A stretch of 64,000 nt of DNA from Puccinia triticina (lineage: Eukaryota; Basidiomycota; Pucciniomycetes; Pucciniales; Pucciniaceae), in the NCBI RefSeq assembly GCF_026914185.1, contig NC_070572.1:1240001-1304000 (forward strand), given 5' to 3'. A program made the position numbers and the translations under genes. The notes under the pieces were generated by a model. It saw nothing but the letters and a program-made list of their open reading frames with translations, did no database searches and was not told the origin of the DNA. Below, in pieces: positions 22,661 to 33,985 of the stretch (the first letter of the stretch is position 1; each line of letters opens with the position of its first letter).

Positions 22661-23524
22661 TGTGACCCCAAACACAATATTTCTGGGTTTTCTATGCAGA
22701 ACAATTGTCCAATGAAATTTTATGTGGAAAAATTCCTCATTAATCTGTGGTTGACAAAAAGTAGATAAAAAAAAGAACCTGACACAAATATGCTAAACCA
22801 TGGTAAACTAATTTCAAAAAGGCCTTCTATGCATGTAGCACTTCAAGTATGATGTGCAATATCTTCAGGAATTTAAATCAACCAAATTAACAATGTTTGC
22901 AGGATGGTATCATGAAAGAGGTCAGGGCTCAATGTTTTTCCTTTTTTGAAAAAAAGTAGATTTGGAGAATTCTGATAAGATCAATTGTTGAAGTAAAAAA
23001 AAAAGAAATCAAAATTGAGACCCCTCAGCCACCCTGGAGTAATCCTAAAACTTGCAATGTCTTTTTTTCACGAAGAATTGAATGGTGTATGTAGAAATTT
23101 ATGAATGTTATCAGGCAAAGAAAAAAAAAGATTCCTGTGGCTTGAAGCAAATACAGGGGGAAGGAGAGAGATTATCAAAGAGTATTAAGGAGACATGGAA
23201 CACAGACAAAGGTATCAAGAGGAATAAAAAAAAATTGATCAATATAAATTGATCAATATACGCTATATTGATCAATGTACAACATCGCAAATTCATCCAT
23301 CTTGGTAGTGGAAGAGCTTCAGAAACAAACCATTGAGCTGGTAGCCGAGAACAACAGCCTAGTGGGCAAATATCACTTGAGATTGGATAAGTTAGAAAAG
23401 ACGCTGTTAAATAATAGCCACAAAATAGATAACCTGGGGAATGATACGAAACAAAGGATTGAATCTCATTTCAAAACCTTTGAAAAGTACGCCGATGGCA
23501 TCAATCATAACATTAGCACCCTTA

Positions 23525-24424
23525 GAGCATCTCCAACGGACTCGCTAAAGTGGGACTCGCAACCCCAATTTAGCAAGTCGGGCGAGTTTTAGGGGTCCAA
23601 CGGACTCGCTATACGACTCGCCAAACGCCTCCCGAGTCGCCTCAACTCGCCACAGCCCTCCACTTGTGGCGAGTCTGCTCCAACCCGACACTCGGCCCTC
23701 TTGGGTTGCACCTCGCACCCCACGCATGCTACATCAAACGCTACATCACCTACCGGCCCATCCTCACATCAGGTCATCGGTAGGATGACCGGTTGTTGAT
23801 ACCCATGACTGGTCATTGATAAGATGACCGGTCATTGATACCCATGACCGGTCATTGATACCCATGACCGGTCATTGATACCCATGACCGGTCATTGATA
23901 CCCATGACCGGTCATCGATAGGATGACCTGTCATTGATACCCATGACCGGTCATCGATAGGATGACCTGTCAACGATACCCATGACCGGTCATCAAAGCC
24001 GATGACCGGGCATCAATAGTCATTGATACCCATGACCGGTCATTGATACTCATGACTGGTCATCGATCCCATGACCGGTCATTGAGGCCGATGGCCGGGC
24101 ATCAACATAATTGAGCGGAAATTGAGACCAATGACCGGCATCAATATAATCACGGGTCATCCTATTGATGACCGGGATCAATGCATGGCCGGCCATTGAC
24201 CGGGCATTTGACTCCAAGGATCAAAAGGGTGACCAGGAGCTGGTCATCTACTTGTGTGGCTTGACGGGCAAGGTGTGGTCTTGCCAACGACGGGTTGGTC
24301 CAGCCTGTTGTTGGGTCTCGATTTCTGGCAAGTCCGCTGTGGACCAAGCCTGGGATACCCTGTTACATGTGGTCCAGGGCCGTAACCCAGGGTCTGCGCG
24401 ATCCAGGGACCGTTGGAGATGCTC
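23525..24424. mobile_element. 900-bp MITE, PIF/Harbinger-like (TTA duplication)
   Basis: Perfect 15-bp ends GAGCATCTCCAACGG / CCGTTGGAGATGCTC, flanked by TTA at 23522-23524 and 24425-24427. A 3-bp T(A/T)A target fits PIF/Harbinger. No transposase; the ORFs at 24165-24447 are chance. The interior is a short tandem array. Confidence 0.85.
23775..24165. repeat. 20-bp minisatellite inside the MITE
   Basis: Repeats of GACCGGTCATTGATACCCAT with variants (TCATCGATAGGATGACC). The unit core GACCGGTC is self-complementary. Confidence 0.85.
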
Positions 24425-24632
24425 TTACAGTTGATAAAGAAAAACAAAGGAAAGAATACAAAGATAGACTTCTTAACCTAAAAAAATTCCGACAATAAAT
24501 TGTTACAAACTATCAGACAAGAAATTCACGCACTAGTAAATAATTTAGGACAACCGAAGGTAGAAGAAGGTATCCACAAGAGAGAAGACCCCAGTAGCGG
24601 GGAAGGACGAAGCCCCTCATCTTCCGTACACA

Positions 24633-26173
24633 ATGCCAGGAAGAAGCACGGAGACGCCAGGACCTCTGAAAGCATATGATTCAGGACAGACCAAAGCGTT
24701 GGCAGGGACCACCAGGAACTTCCCTAGGCAAACGAGGTCGAGCAGTATGGACATCACAGAAATAGACAGCACGACGCAGAAGTTGCTACTCAATGGACTT
24801 CCTAAAGTATCTGACTGGGCGCAGTTCAGCGGCATGGGCGAGTATAACCACCTAGACTTCATAGAATGGATAGATACTCTCAAGGATGATCATAATATTC
24901 CAGATCGCATTATTACATCAAGGTTGAACTTATTATTTACAGACGTAGCAAACTCATGGTACAGACAAAGGAAAAGGGAAGTAGGCAACCAGCCCTGGAG
25001 CTTCTGGAGAGAAGAAATGATGACCCAATTCACCACGGATACATGGAAGAGGGACGTGAAAGCGGCGATGAAAGAGGAAGTATTAGATCTAGAGGGAGAC
25101 GACTCCGCAGCAATGTGGGTAACTAGACAAGAAAAGAGGATAAGGGCAACGGAAAGGAGCGTTGATAGAGAGTCCATGATCGAGAAACTGCTGTCATTAC
25201 TAGACCACGATATAGCTTACAAATTTAAGACAGCCATGTCGCCGACCGGAGGCATTACGGAGATCATTAACCACCTGAATGATCTTAAAGCAGTCATTAA
25301 AACAAAGAAATCCAGGACAGAGAAGGAACGCCTAAATAGACAAAGCGCGTATCATAAGAAATCTTTCAAAGCCAATAACGACAAAAGCACACCAAAAGTA
25401 GAAAAAGAGGACGATAGGAAAAACACGAGTAACTTCCCAGAGATAACTTGCTACGAATGCGGGAAAAAAGGACATAAAGCGACGAAGTGTCCTGAGAGGA
25501 GCAAGAAGAACAAGGTATTAGGAGTCCTGAATGAGAATAACAGAGACGCTGTGTCAGATGACAAAGATCCGAGGTCACTACCTTCGTCAGAAGGGGATGT
25601 ATCATCAGATGACAAAGGGGTGCAGACCTTTGCCATTCTCGCGGAAGGTAGTGGGACACAGGAGAATCATTATTCTAATAAGAAAGAACAGGAAGTTGCA
25701 AGACATCTAGACCCGGCAAAGGACGACATATCAGGAAGAATGCACCTACAAGGCGGGACTAACATCACCAACGTAGTGTGTAATACCTTCAAGATTAAAT
25801 GCCTGCTTGACGGAGGTGCATTCTGTTCCATTGTGGGGCCCAAATTACTGAGTAAAATCATGCCGGACTGGGAGACGAAATTGTTACCAGTGAAGCATAA
25901 CAAATTTTTTAGCTGTAACGGCAGACTCTTCCCGCTAGGAATAGTCCAGATGATGGTAGTATTCCCGCATAATAAGAGCGACGTACAAATCAACGTCGAA
26001 TTGGTAGTAATGAAAGACTATAACTTTAATACAATATTATTGGGGAAAGACTACATCATCAACTGCGGGATAGATATTTTGAACAGTGATGGGAGGTACT
26101 TCACTATAGGAGGAGAGAAAGATGTGAGATTTGAGATAGGAGTGACAAGGAAAATAGACATTGACGCGCTAGA
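24633..26173 (+). pseudogene. Gypsy 1: gag-protease ORF, split by the CACT element
   Basis: From the ATG at 24633 the frame is open to the insertion at 26174. Residues about 45-215 look like a retrotransposon capsid domain (WAQFSGMGEYNHLDFIEWID, WSFWREEMMTQF). A CCHC zinc knuckle CYECGKKGHKATKC lies near residue 273. The pepsin-like protease motif near residue 389 is CLLDGGAFCSI, with DGG in place of the usual DSG/DTG. Gag packages RNA in the particle and the protease processes the polyprotein. After 26173 the annotated frame runs on into the inserted element; the real continuation is at 27395. Confidence 0.85.
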
Positions 26174-27391
26174 CACTTCAAGGATAATTAAATTTCCCAA
26201 AAAAAATACTCAAAGTTTGAGGTTGGGAAAATCATTGAAAAAAAATCACTCCGTACTGAAAAAAAATGCAAACTGAGTGTGCTCAGCCAAAAAAAATTAA
26301 AATGTGTCAGACTGAGTAAAAAACAATGGGGCACATTTTTGGAATGATTTTTTGGACGGGCCTGCACAAGGCCCGCATGGGCCCCTAACAGGCCCGTTGG
26401 GCCCATTGAAAAAGTAGTATTTGTTTGGAATTCCCATGCTCTGCTAAAATGTGAAATGGGTCAAACTGAATAAAAAAAATGGGGGTACATTTTTGGGGAA
26501 ATTTTTTGGACGGGCCTGAATGAGGCCCACATGGCCCTCACAAAGCCCACTGGGCCCATTGAAAGAGTAGCCTTGGTCAAGAATGCCTATGCTCAGCTAA
26601 GAAGCAAAAATGTGTCAACCTGAGTAAAAAACATGGGGCCACACTTTTGGGGAGGGCTTATTGACAGACCTGCATCAGGCCCGTCAGGGCCCACCCAAAG
26701 CTAGTTCGGCCAACCCAGAAGTAGTCTTGGTTAAGAATGCCCATATGATGTTTCAGAACAGCACCAATTGACCACTAATCAACAGAAGATATTGAAGGGC
26801 TTCTGACATCTGTATGAAATTTGTGCACTCACAGAATGTATGTCCAGGCCCTTTCCTTTTCCTTGGAACCCTGTTGGCCCGTACGGGCCTGATGCAGGCC
26901 CGTCCAAAAAGCCTCCCCAACAATGTGCCCCTAGGGTTTTTACTCAGTCTAACACATTTTATTTCTTAGCTGAGCATATGCTTTCTTAACCAAGGCTACT
27001 CTTTCAATGGGCCCAGTGGGCTTTGTGGGGGCCATGTGGGCCTCATTCAGGCCTGTCCAAAAAATCTCCCCAAAAATGTACCCCCATGTTTTTTATTCAG
27101 TTTGACCCATTTCACATTTTAGCAGAGCATGGGAATTCCAAACAAATACTACTTTTTCAATGGGCCCAACGGGCCTGTTAGTGGCCCATGCGGGCCTTGT
27201 GCAGGCCCGTCCAACAAATCATCCCAAAAATGTGCCCCATTATTTTTTACTCAGTCTGATACATTTTTATTTTTTTGGCTGAGCACGCTCAGTTTGCATT
27301 TTTTTTCAGTACGGAGTGATTTTTTTTCAATGATTTTCCCAACCTCAAACTTTGAGTATTTTTTTTGGGAAATTTAATTATCCTTGAAGTG
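26174..27391. mobile_element. 1.2-kb CACT-ended fold-back element (CACTA-like)
   Basis: Ends CACTTCAAGG and CCTTGAAGTG, flanked by AGA at 26171-26173 and 27392-27394. The arms are inverted copies over about 500 bp, with GGGCCC-rich blocks (for example ACGGGCCTG). No transposase. Its insertion breaks the gag-pol frame; without it and one AGA the frame runs on. Its ends are related in form but not in sequence to the large CACTA element. Confidence 0.85.
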
Positions 27392-27394
27392 AGA

Positions 27395-29432
27395 GATGAG
27401 CCTGACCAGGCCGGACAGAATGTTTGAAGAAACTATTAAAGAAAGCAGAATTAATGATGCGCTGAAAGAACGAGAGAAGACAGAGTTACTTCACACCTTG
27501 TGGAAAAATAAAGATGCATTCGCCACGAAAGACGAGCCCTTCGGGAGCATCAGAGGCCATGAAGTCACAATTAACCTAAGTGTTTCAAGACCGTACCCGC
27601 CCCTATTGAGGAGGCCAGCGTACCCAGCCTCACCAAGGAATAAAGAGGACCTAGAAAAACACGTGAACGGCTTAGTTAAGATGAAGGTCCTGCGTAAAGT
27701 AGGGCCAAACAAGAACGTAGAAGTCACCACACCAGTCTTAATTACTAGGCATAACGATAAGACCAGGATGGTAGGCGATTTTAGGGCGCTTAACACCTAT
27801 ACCATAGCAGACAGGTACCCTATGCCTAAAATTAGTGAAGCACTGACGCTCTTGCAGAACGCCAGGTACATCACATGCATGGACGTCCTGAAAGGTTTTC
27901 ACCAGGACAAGATTCACCAAGAGAGCAAGCACTTGATGAAAATAATTTTGCATCTGGGGATATACGAATATCAGCGGATGCCGTTCGGCATTAAGAACGC
28001 ACCCTCCCATTTCCAACGCATGATGGATAACGAATTCAATAAAGAGCTTAGGGAAGGGTGGCTGATCATATACATAGACGATATCATCATATTCTCAGAG
28101 GATTGGAAGGACCACTTAGAGAAACTGGATAGAATCCTACAAAAAGTGATTAGGATGAACATGAAAATATCAATGAGTAAGTGTCAGTTTGGGTTCCAAG
28201 AACTGAAAGCCTTGGGGCACATAGTCTCTGGGCTGAGCATAGCTATAGACCACAACAAGGTGGCGGCAGTGCTGTTAAAAGATATGCCTGCAAACGTGAA
28301 AGAAATGCAATTGAATCTAGGGTTTGCCGGGTATTACCAACAACATATCAAAGACTTCGCCAAAATATGCGGACCACTGTACACAGTATGTAGCCCTAAA
28401 GTCAACTTCGAAATGACGGTAGACCAAGTGGCAGCATTCAATCTGATGAAAGAGAAACTCACTACGGCACCAATTCTTTTTATGCCTAACCCTGGATTGC
28501 CATTCAAGCTGTATGTGGACGCGTGTATGGAAGGGTTGGAAGCTGCGCTACATCAGATTCAAATAAGAGACAACAAACCAGTGGAAGGCGTGATATGCTA
28601 TATCTCAAGGACTCTGAAGGATAGTGAGAAGAGGTACGGGGCGAGCCAACTGGAGTGCCTCTGCTTAGTATGGGGCCTGGATAAATTGTATTACTACCTA
28701 GATGGCTGTAATTTCAAAGTGATTACGGACTGTAAAGCCTTGAACTCCTTATTGAACATGAGCACACCTAATAGACACATGCTGCGCTGGCAGATAGCTA
28801 TCCAGGAATGGAGAGGCAGTATAACCATCATTCATCAATCGGGGAACATCCACAAGAACGCGGATGGCCTCAGTCAATGGAGCCTGGAAAATAGCCCGGA
28901 GAACCCGGCGTGGGATGGAGAAGTAGCAGCCAAGATCCTGGCCTTCTTTGCGGAACCCAACGAGGATGGAAACCCTGCAGCAGACTTGGCAGAAGAATGT
29001 ACGGTGCAAGGCATTTATGTCACAGAAATGGAGGAAACCTTCTGGGAAGAAGTGAAAGAGAGCTACAAGAAAAACTCAAATACAAGCAAACTAGTCCAAC
29101 TACTACAATCCAAATTTAAACAGACAGACGTAAGTAGCGCGTTAGAATTGCCATGGAAGAAGTTGTTTGAAGAAGGCCAATTCTGTTTGCTGGATGGTCT
29201 TTTGTTCCCCCGGACAAAGTACGCTAGCGTGGTGATCATACACGAGAAAAAGCATGTCAATCTATTCCTGCAAGAGTGTCACAATAATATTACAGCAGGC
29301 CATTTCTCATTTGATAGGACATTGGACCAAATACGGAAAATCACGTGGTGGCCAACCTACTATGCCGACACAAAAGAATACTGCAAGACATGTGATAGGT
29401 GCCAGAAAGCTAATAAAGCTACAGGGAAGTGA
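27395..29432 (+). pseudogene. Gypsy 1: reverse transcriptase - RNase H - integrase zinc domain
   Basis: Residues (from 27396): RT about 60-290 with the catalytic box YIDDIIIF near 224 and MPFGIKNAPSHFQRMM just before it. RNase H follows, with YVDACMEGLEAAL near 372 and ISRTLKDSEKRYGASQLECL. The integrase H2C2 finger lies near 625-672 (HNNITAGHFSFDRTLDQIR...CKTCDRCQ). A TGA at 29430-29432 stops the frame just before the integrase core. Domain order RT-RH-INT places it in Ty3/gypsy. Confidence 0.9.
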
Positions 29433-29895
29433 TTCGGGCTACTGCAAGAAATACCAGAACCGACGGAGAGATGGAATACAATTAATATGGATTTTGTGAC
29501 CGGGCTACCAGCAGGAGGACCGAATAATTACAATGCTGTATTAGTAGTAGTGGATAGGTTCTTGAAAAGAGCAAGGTTTTTACCATGCCATAAGGAAGAC
29601 ACGGCGCTAGATACAGCATTATTATTCTGGCATTACATAGTAGCAGACGTCGGTTGTCCCAGGTATATCATTACGGACAGACACCCAAAATTTACATCAT
29701 CTTTCTGGACCAGTCTGTACAATATTATAGGGACAGGCCTGAAGTTCTCCACAGCGTATCATCCACAAACCAATGGGCTGGCAGAGCGGATGATCCAAAC
29801 GCTCGAAGACATGATTAGGAGGTACTGCGCCTTTGGCATGGAGTTCAAGGATAAAGATAAGTTCACTCATGACTGGGTATCGCTGTTACCAGCCA
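29433..29895 (+). pseudogene. Gypsy 1: integrase catalytic core, truncated
   Basis: Same frame as the ORF before the TGA. The D,D35E residues are visible: first Asp in AVLVVVDRF or the preceding MDFVTGL, second in IITDRHPKF, Glu in NGLAERMIQTLED. The frame shifts at about 29890 and coding similarity ends soon after, where unrelated GC-rich sequence begins. No 3' LTR was found. Confidence 0.85.
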
Positions 29896-30171
29896 CTGCC
29901 AGCATATAAGGCTCGGATGCGTGCATCCCCGTTAATCTGGGGTGCGCGCAACCGATTTAAAATTGGTTGCGCGGATCCGAGGCAATCCGCACCCGAGTCA
30001 ACATCGGGGGACAGCAACCCAAAGGTTTTGCTGTCTGATTCAAAGTTGGCTGCTCTGCGCCCGACCCAAAATCGGCATGATGCCTGACCGATGAATTCAA
30101 TTCTTTGGTCAGGTCAGCCAAGTCAACCTTGGCCGCCACCAACCAAGTAGTGGAAGCTTGGTTGACAGTTC

Positions 30172-30386
30172 TGTTGAGTTGTCTGTTAGTCTGCTACCAT
30201 GATGCATCACCACAGTATGGAGGGCTGTTGGATTGACCCATGAGCACTACCAACCAACCACCCACCTGGCAGCCACAAGCGTCTGTAGCCTAGTTGGTAA
30301 AGGCAGCACTCTAGTATGTGTCTCAGCATAGCTGAGGTCGTGAGTTCGAATCTCACCAGACACATCTTCATTTTACAGTCTCTACA
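30172..30386 (+). mobile_element. Solo 215-bp LTR (same family as 8596-8810)
   Basis: TGTTGAGTTG ... TCTCTACA, flanked by AGTTC at 30167-30171 and 30387-30391, a perfect 5-bp target duplication. Both copies are exactly 215 bp and differ at only a few positions. A solo LTR is what remains after recombination between the two LTRs of a full element. Confidence 0.9.
30289..30363 (+). promoter_or_regulatory. tRNA-like segment with A and B boxes in the solo LTR
   Basis: A box TAGCCTAGTTGG at 30296-30307. The B box AGTTCGAATCTC at about 30343-30354 is closer to the GTTCGANTC consensus than in the copy at 8703. Confidence 0.65.
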
Positions 30387-31239
30387 AGTTCAACCGAGCT
30401 TTCATATGATTGGTCATCCACAACCGATCATATGAAAACTCGGTTGGGGGCCCACCGAGGAAAATGAATATTGGTGGCTCAATAATCGATGATTTCAAAT
30501 CATCAGTGGGTCAACAGTCGATGATTTTGAATCATCGGCTGTTGGCTAATCCGAGGAATCTTTCGCCAGCAGGTCAACCTGTCAAGCTGCTGGCCAAGCA
30601 GGTCAACCGGCTGGCCAAGCAGGTTCAGGTACCTGGTCAGCAATTGCAGATCAACTTGCTGGCCAAGCAGGTAAAAGTACCTGCTTGCCAAGCAGAAACA
30701 GTTACAGGTAGCTGCTCCGGCTCAGCCATACATGCACGGCGACGAGCAGGTTGACCTACTCGCCGAGCAGGTACATCTACCTGCTCGGCCATCAGGATGA
30801 CCTGCTGGCCCAGCAGGTACAGTTCCATGTACCTGCTCCGCTGCAGCATGGCCTCCCGCAGCCGTGCCAAAGCCAAAGAGGCCAACCTGAAGATCAAGGC
30901 TGAACTTGCCTCAGCAGCCGCCAGCGGGGCCACGCCGCGGTTTGTCAAGTTCTTCAAGTTTGACCTCGCCAAGATGGCCGCGGGGAAGAGGCCCTGGCAA
31001 ATTGTTGAGTAAGGTGGTGCGGGGCGTTGTCAGGCTTGCAAGTGGCAGGGTTCTCCGGGGCGCCTAGGGCGTGGATGTGGCAACGGGGTGCCTTGTCCTA
31101 CTGAGGCGCGGAGATTGTAGTGAAGGACGGACAGCCATGGCTGCGGATTGGAAATAGTGGGACGGTGGGCAGTGGCAACGGCGTGGCATGGAGTGATGGC
31201 CAGAGGGGTGTTACGACTGGTGAAACGTATTGTTGAGGC

Positions 31240-31555
31240 TGGATGAGGGTATAAATAGAGCGGAAAGAAGAGGGGAGAAACCCCAGGGGCATCAGTTTCG
31301 TCCTAACCCCTCCCTGGAGCGCCCTAATCACTTGATTAGGCCCTCCTGGCAAAACAAAACCAACCGGCCCCTATTTGCTTGTTGCTGCGGCACGGCTGGA
31401 GGGTCGTCCATAGGACTCCTGAAGTCTTTGGGGACATTTCAACAGACTGCGGGTGTATTTAGTGTATTTAGGGGCCTCTGAAAAAAAATTGTAATGGAAA
31501 TACGCCAAAACTTAGATCTAAGTTTCCACGATTGTGTGGATTTGGGAAACTTGGA
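31240..31555 (-). mobile_element. Helitron 3, 5' end only
   Basis: On the minus strand it begins TCCAAGTTTCCCAAATCCAC at 31555 (T follows on the plus strand), as in Helitron 2. It includes the outward TATA-like module GGGTATAAATAGAG at about 31247-31260, then CCTAATCACTTGATTAGG. The hairpin-CTAG end was not found to the left, so the element is truncated or its 3' end has diverged. Confidence 0.65.
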
Positions 31556-32308
31556 TATAAAACCCAGAAATATTGTGTTTTGGGTCACATGCATTATGCA
31601 GCAGCTACAATCTGATCAGTTGCCAAATATTACTACTTTTGTAGTTTCTTGGTGTTTCTGCCACTATATCTCATCACAGTGTGGGAATTCTTCTGCCATA
31701 TGGTTATCAAAATGTTGACATGCCCCCAAACATTCGTTATGTACCTTTAGTCACCACAAAACCCCCAAATGTAGCAGCTACAGTCTGATCAGTTCGCAAA
31801 TATCCCTACTTTGGTAGTTTCTTGGTGTTTCTGCCACTATATCTCATGTGGGAATCCTTCTGCCATATGGTTACCAAAATGTTTATAGGCCCCCAAATAT
31901 TCATTATGTACCTTTACTAACCACAAAACCTCCAAATGTAGCAGCTACAGTCTGATCAGTTCCCATATATCACTACTTCTGTAGTTTCTTGGTGTTTCTG
32001 CCACTTTATCTCATCCCAGTGTGGGAATCCTTCTGCCACATGGTTAGAAAAATGTTAAGAGGCCCCCAAAGTTTCATTATGTACCTTGACTGACCACAAA
32101 ACCTCCAAATGTAGCAGCTACAGTCTGATCAGTTCCCAAATATCACTACTTTGGTAGTTTCTTGGTGTTTCTGCCACTATATCTCATCCCAGTGTGGGAA
32201 TCCCTCTGCCATATGGTTACCAAAATGTTGACCGGCCCCCAGAGATTCATTATGGACCTTAAGTCACCACAAAACCTAATTTGGGGGTTTTGTGGTGACT
32301 TAAGGTCC

Positions 32309-32824
32309 ATATGGATGGCAAGACACGACCCCAACGTCCCCATTGCAAAATGGATAGCCAAGATTCGCAACGCAGCTACAGACCTTGCCAGCATGAAGCA
32401 CACCCCTAATGACCAGCAGATTTGTGATCGACTTCTTAGAGGACTCGATGACGCCTGGAAACCTATTTGCAACCATCTTGTTTACTCTCTGATTGAAGTC
32501 TCTCTTGACGACGCTATTGGGGCTCTGGAGTCGCATGAAGTATTGACTCAAGTATTGATGGACCACTTTGACCCCTCTGCTTCCGTGGCAAAGATTAAAA
32601 CCACACTTGGGTGCTACAACTGCAGTCAGAAGGGCCACCAGTCCTCCCATTGCCCGAATCCGTCGATCAAGAAGAAATTTACGACGCGGGCAAATGCCAC
32701 GGAAGCTTGTGCTGGTTCGGCCTCCTTCGCAACTCTTGGTAACTACGAGTCGGAAGACGACAAAGATGAAGACGTCCATAAAAACGATGACGGTGACGAT
32801 TGCAACGTCGTCTGGGGCTAAGAT
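32309..32824 (+). pseudogene. Ty1/copia-type gag fragment
   Basis: The protein part from the Met at 32312 reads ARHDPNVPIAKWIAKIRNAA, then QQICDRLLRGLDDAWKPICN, and ends with a CCHC knuckle CYNCSQKGHQSSHC and an Asp-rich tail. This order fits copia-type gag (UBN2/DUF4219-like). The N-terminus is missing and replaced by array sequence; all of pol is missing. Stop at 32819-32821. Confidence 0.75.
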
Positions 32825-33081
32825 GGACGACTTCCGGACAACACTTCTATTTGTGATGAGCACAACTCCGGTGCAAATTGATGGTCAATCCTTTGAGCGT
32901 GTTTGTTTATTTGAATATTCATTCACTGTCGTGGTGTTTCCCTGTCCCTTACAACCTCTGGATCTCTGACCTGATTACATTTTATTTTCTGTCCCCTGAT
33001 TCAGATTATGAGCAATTAATTAGTGGTAGAATTGTTTTATCTCTCTTGTTCCTTACAACTATAGTCTTCAGCAAGGGGGTG

Positions 33082-33272
33082 TGTTAGAATGCTTATATCC
33101 CATGTATGCTTCTACTATAGTCTGTGAGCTTGGTCTTGTATTTAGTGTTGTCTCAGCTCGGACCCTTCAGGCTTTTCCTCACTGAATACAAACCACCTTA
33201 TCTCTGTGTCTGCTCCAACTGTCACAAGACAGTCCGGTGTCTTCAGTCCTGCGACCCCTGTGCCCCTCAACA
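33082..33272 (+). mobile_element. Copia-type LTR (191 bp) with polypurine tract
   Basis: GCAAGGGGGTG (PPT) precedes TGTTAGAATG; the LTR ends CCCTCAACA, after which the 173-bp array resumes. With the gag fragment it makes an internally deleted, 5'-truncated copia element inserted in the array. Between 32825 and 33081 no ORF is recognisable. Confidence 0.6.
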
Positions 33273-33985
33273 GGTTTTGTGGTGACTAAAGGTATATAAT
33301 GAATCTTTGGGCGCCTGCAAACATTTTGGTAACCATATGGCAGAATGATTCCCACGCTGGGATGAGATATAGTGGCAGAAACACCAAGAAACTACCAAAG
33401 TAGGGATATTTGCGAACTGATCAGACTGTAGCTGCTACATTTGGGGGTTTTGTGGTCAGTAAGGGTACATAATGAAACTTTGGGGGCCTCTTAACATGTT
33501 GCTAACCAGGTGGCGGAAGGATTCCCACGCTGGGATGAGATATAGTGGCAGAAACACCCATAAACTAGCAAAGTAGTGATATTTGGGAACTGATCAGACT
33601 GTAGCTGCTACATTTGGGGGTTTTGTGGTGACTAAAGGTATATAATGAATCTTTGAGGGCCTGCAAACATTTTGGTAACCATATGGCAGAAGGATTCCCA
33701 CGCTGGGATGAGATATAGTGGCAGAAACACCAAGAAACTACCAAAGTAGGGATATTTGCAAACTGATCAGACTGTAGCTGCTCCATTTGGGGGTTTTGTG
33801 TTCAGTAAAGGTACATAATGAAACTTTGGGGGCCTCTTAACATTTTGCTAATCATGTGGTAGAAGGATTCCCACACTGGGATGAGATATAGTGGCAGAAA
33901 CACCAAGAAACTACCAAAGTAGTGATATTTGGGAACTGATCAGACTGTAGCTGCTACATTTGGGGGTCTTGTGGTGACTTAAGGT

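Larger units (their letters stand above)
9726..23310. mobile_element. 13.6-kb CACTA-type (EnSpm/CMC) element, non-autonomous, with nested passengers
   Basis: Ends are CACTACCAAGATGG (9726) and CCATCTTGGTAGTG (to 23310), flanked by GAA at 9723-9725 and 23311-23313. CACTA ends plus a 3-bp duplication are the signature of this superfamily. The inverted arms are homologous for more than 2 kb: about 600 bp of unique AT-rich sequence, then arrays of a unit of about 173 bp that point toward the centre from both sides. No transposase is recognisable. Passengers at 12380-16188 and 16547-21167 account for over 8 kb; without them the element is about 5.2 kb. It interrupts gypsy 1. Confidence 0.88.
23311..24498 (+). 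pseudogene. Gypsy 1: leader/gag middle segment, split by a MITE
   Basis: After the CACTA element the frame from 9725 continues as coiled-coil-like sequence (ELQKQTIELVAENNSLV, RLDKLEKTLLNNSHKI) to 23524. There the 900-bp MITE interrupts it. From 24428 the same frame goes on (VDKEKQRKEYKDRLLNLKK) to a stop at 24496-24498. A shift of frame is then needed to reach the gag ORF at 24633. No catalytic motif; probably a structural gag leader. Confidence 0.6.
29896..31239. other. GC-rich palindromic DNA with no supported gene
   Basis: Contains several self-complementary stretches: GCAACCGATTTAAAATTGG (29949), an ACCGAGC...CTCGGTT pair at 30393-30444, and repeated CAGGTCAACC / GCTGGCCAAGCAGG words at 30570-30850. 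The ORF at 30797-31012 ends in a basic segment (KFFKFDLAKMAAGKRPWQIV), but no family is recognised. The solo LTR at 30172-30386 lies inside. Confidence 0.45.
31556..33985. mobile_element. CACTA-related 173-bp arrays, inverted halves
   Basis: Units in plus orientation fill 31600-32270; units in minus orientation fill 33273-33985. The switch near 32262-32310 is an exact short palindrome around TAATTTGGG. Sequence from 31562 matches the start of the array of the large element (10307). No CACTA termini are seen, so this is a fragment or a rearranged copy. Confidence 0.7.
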
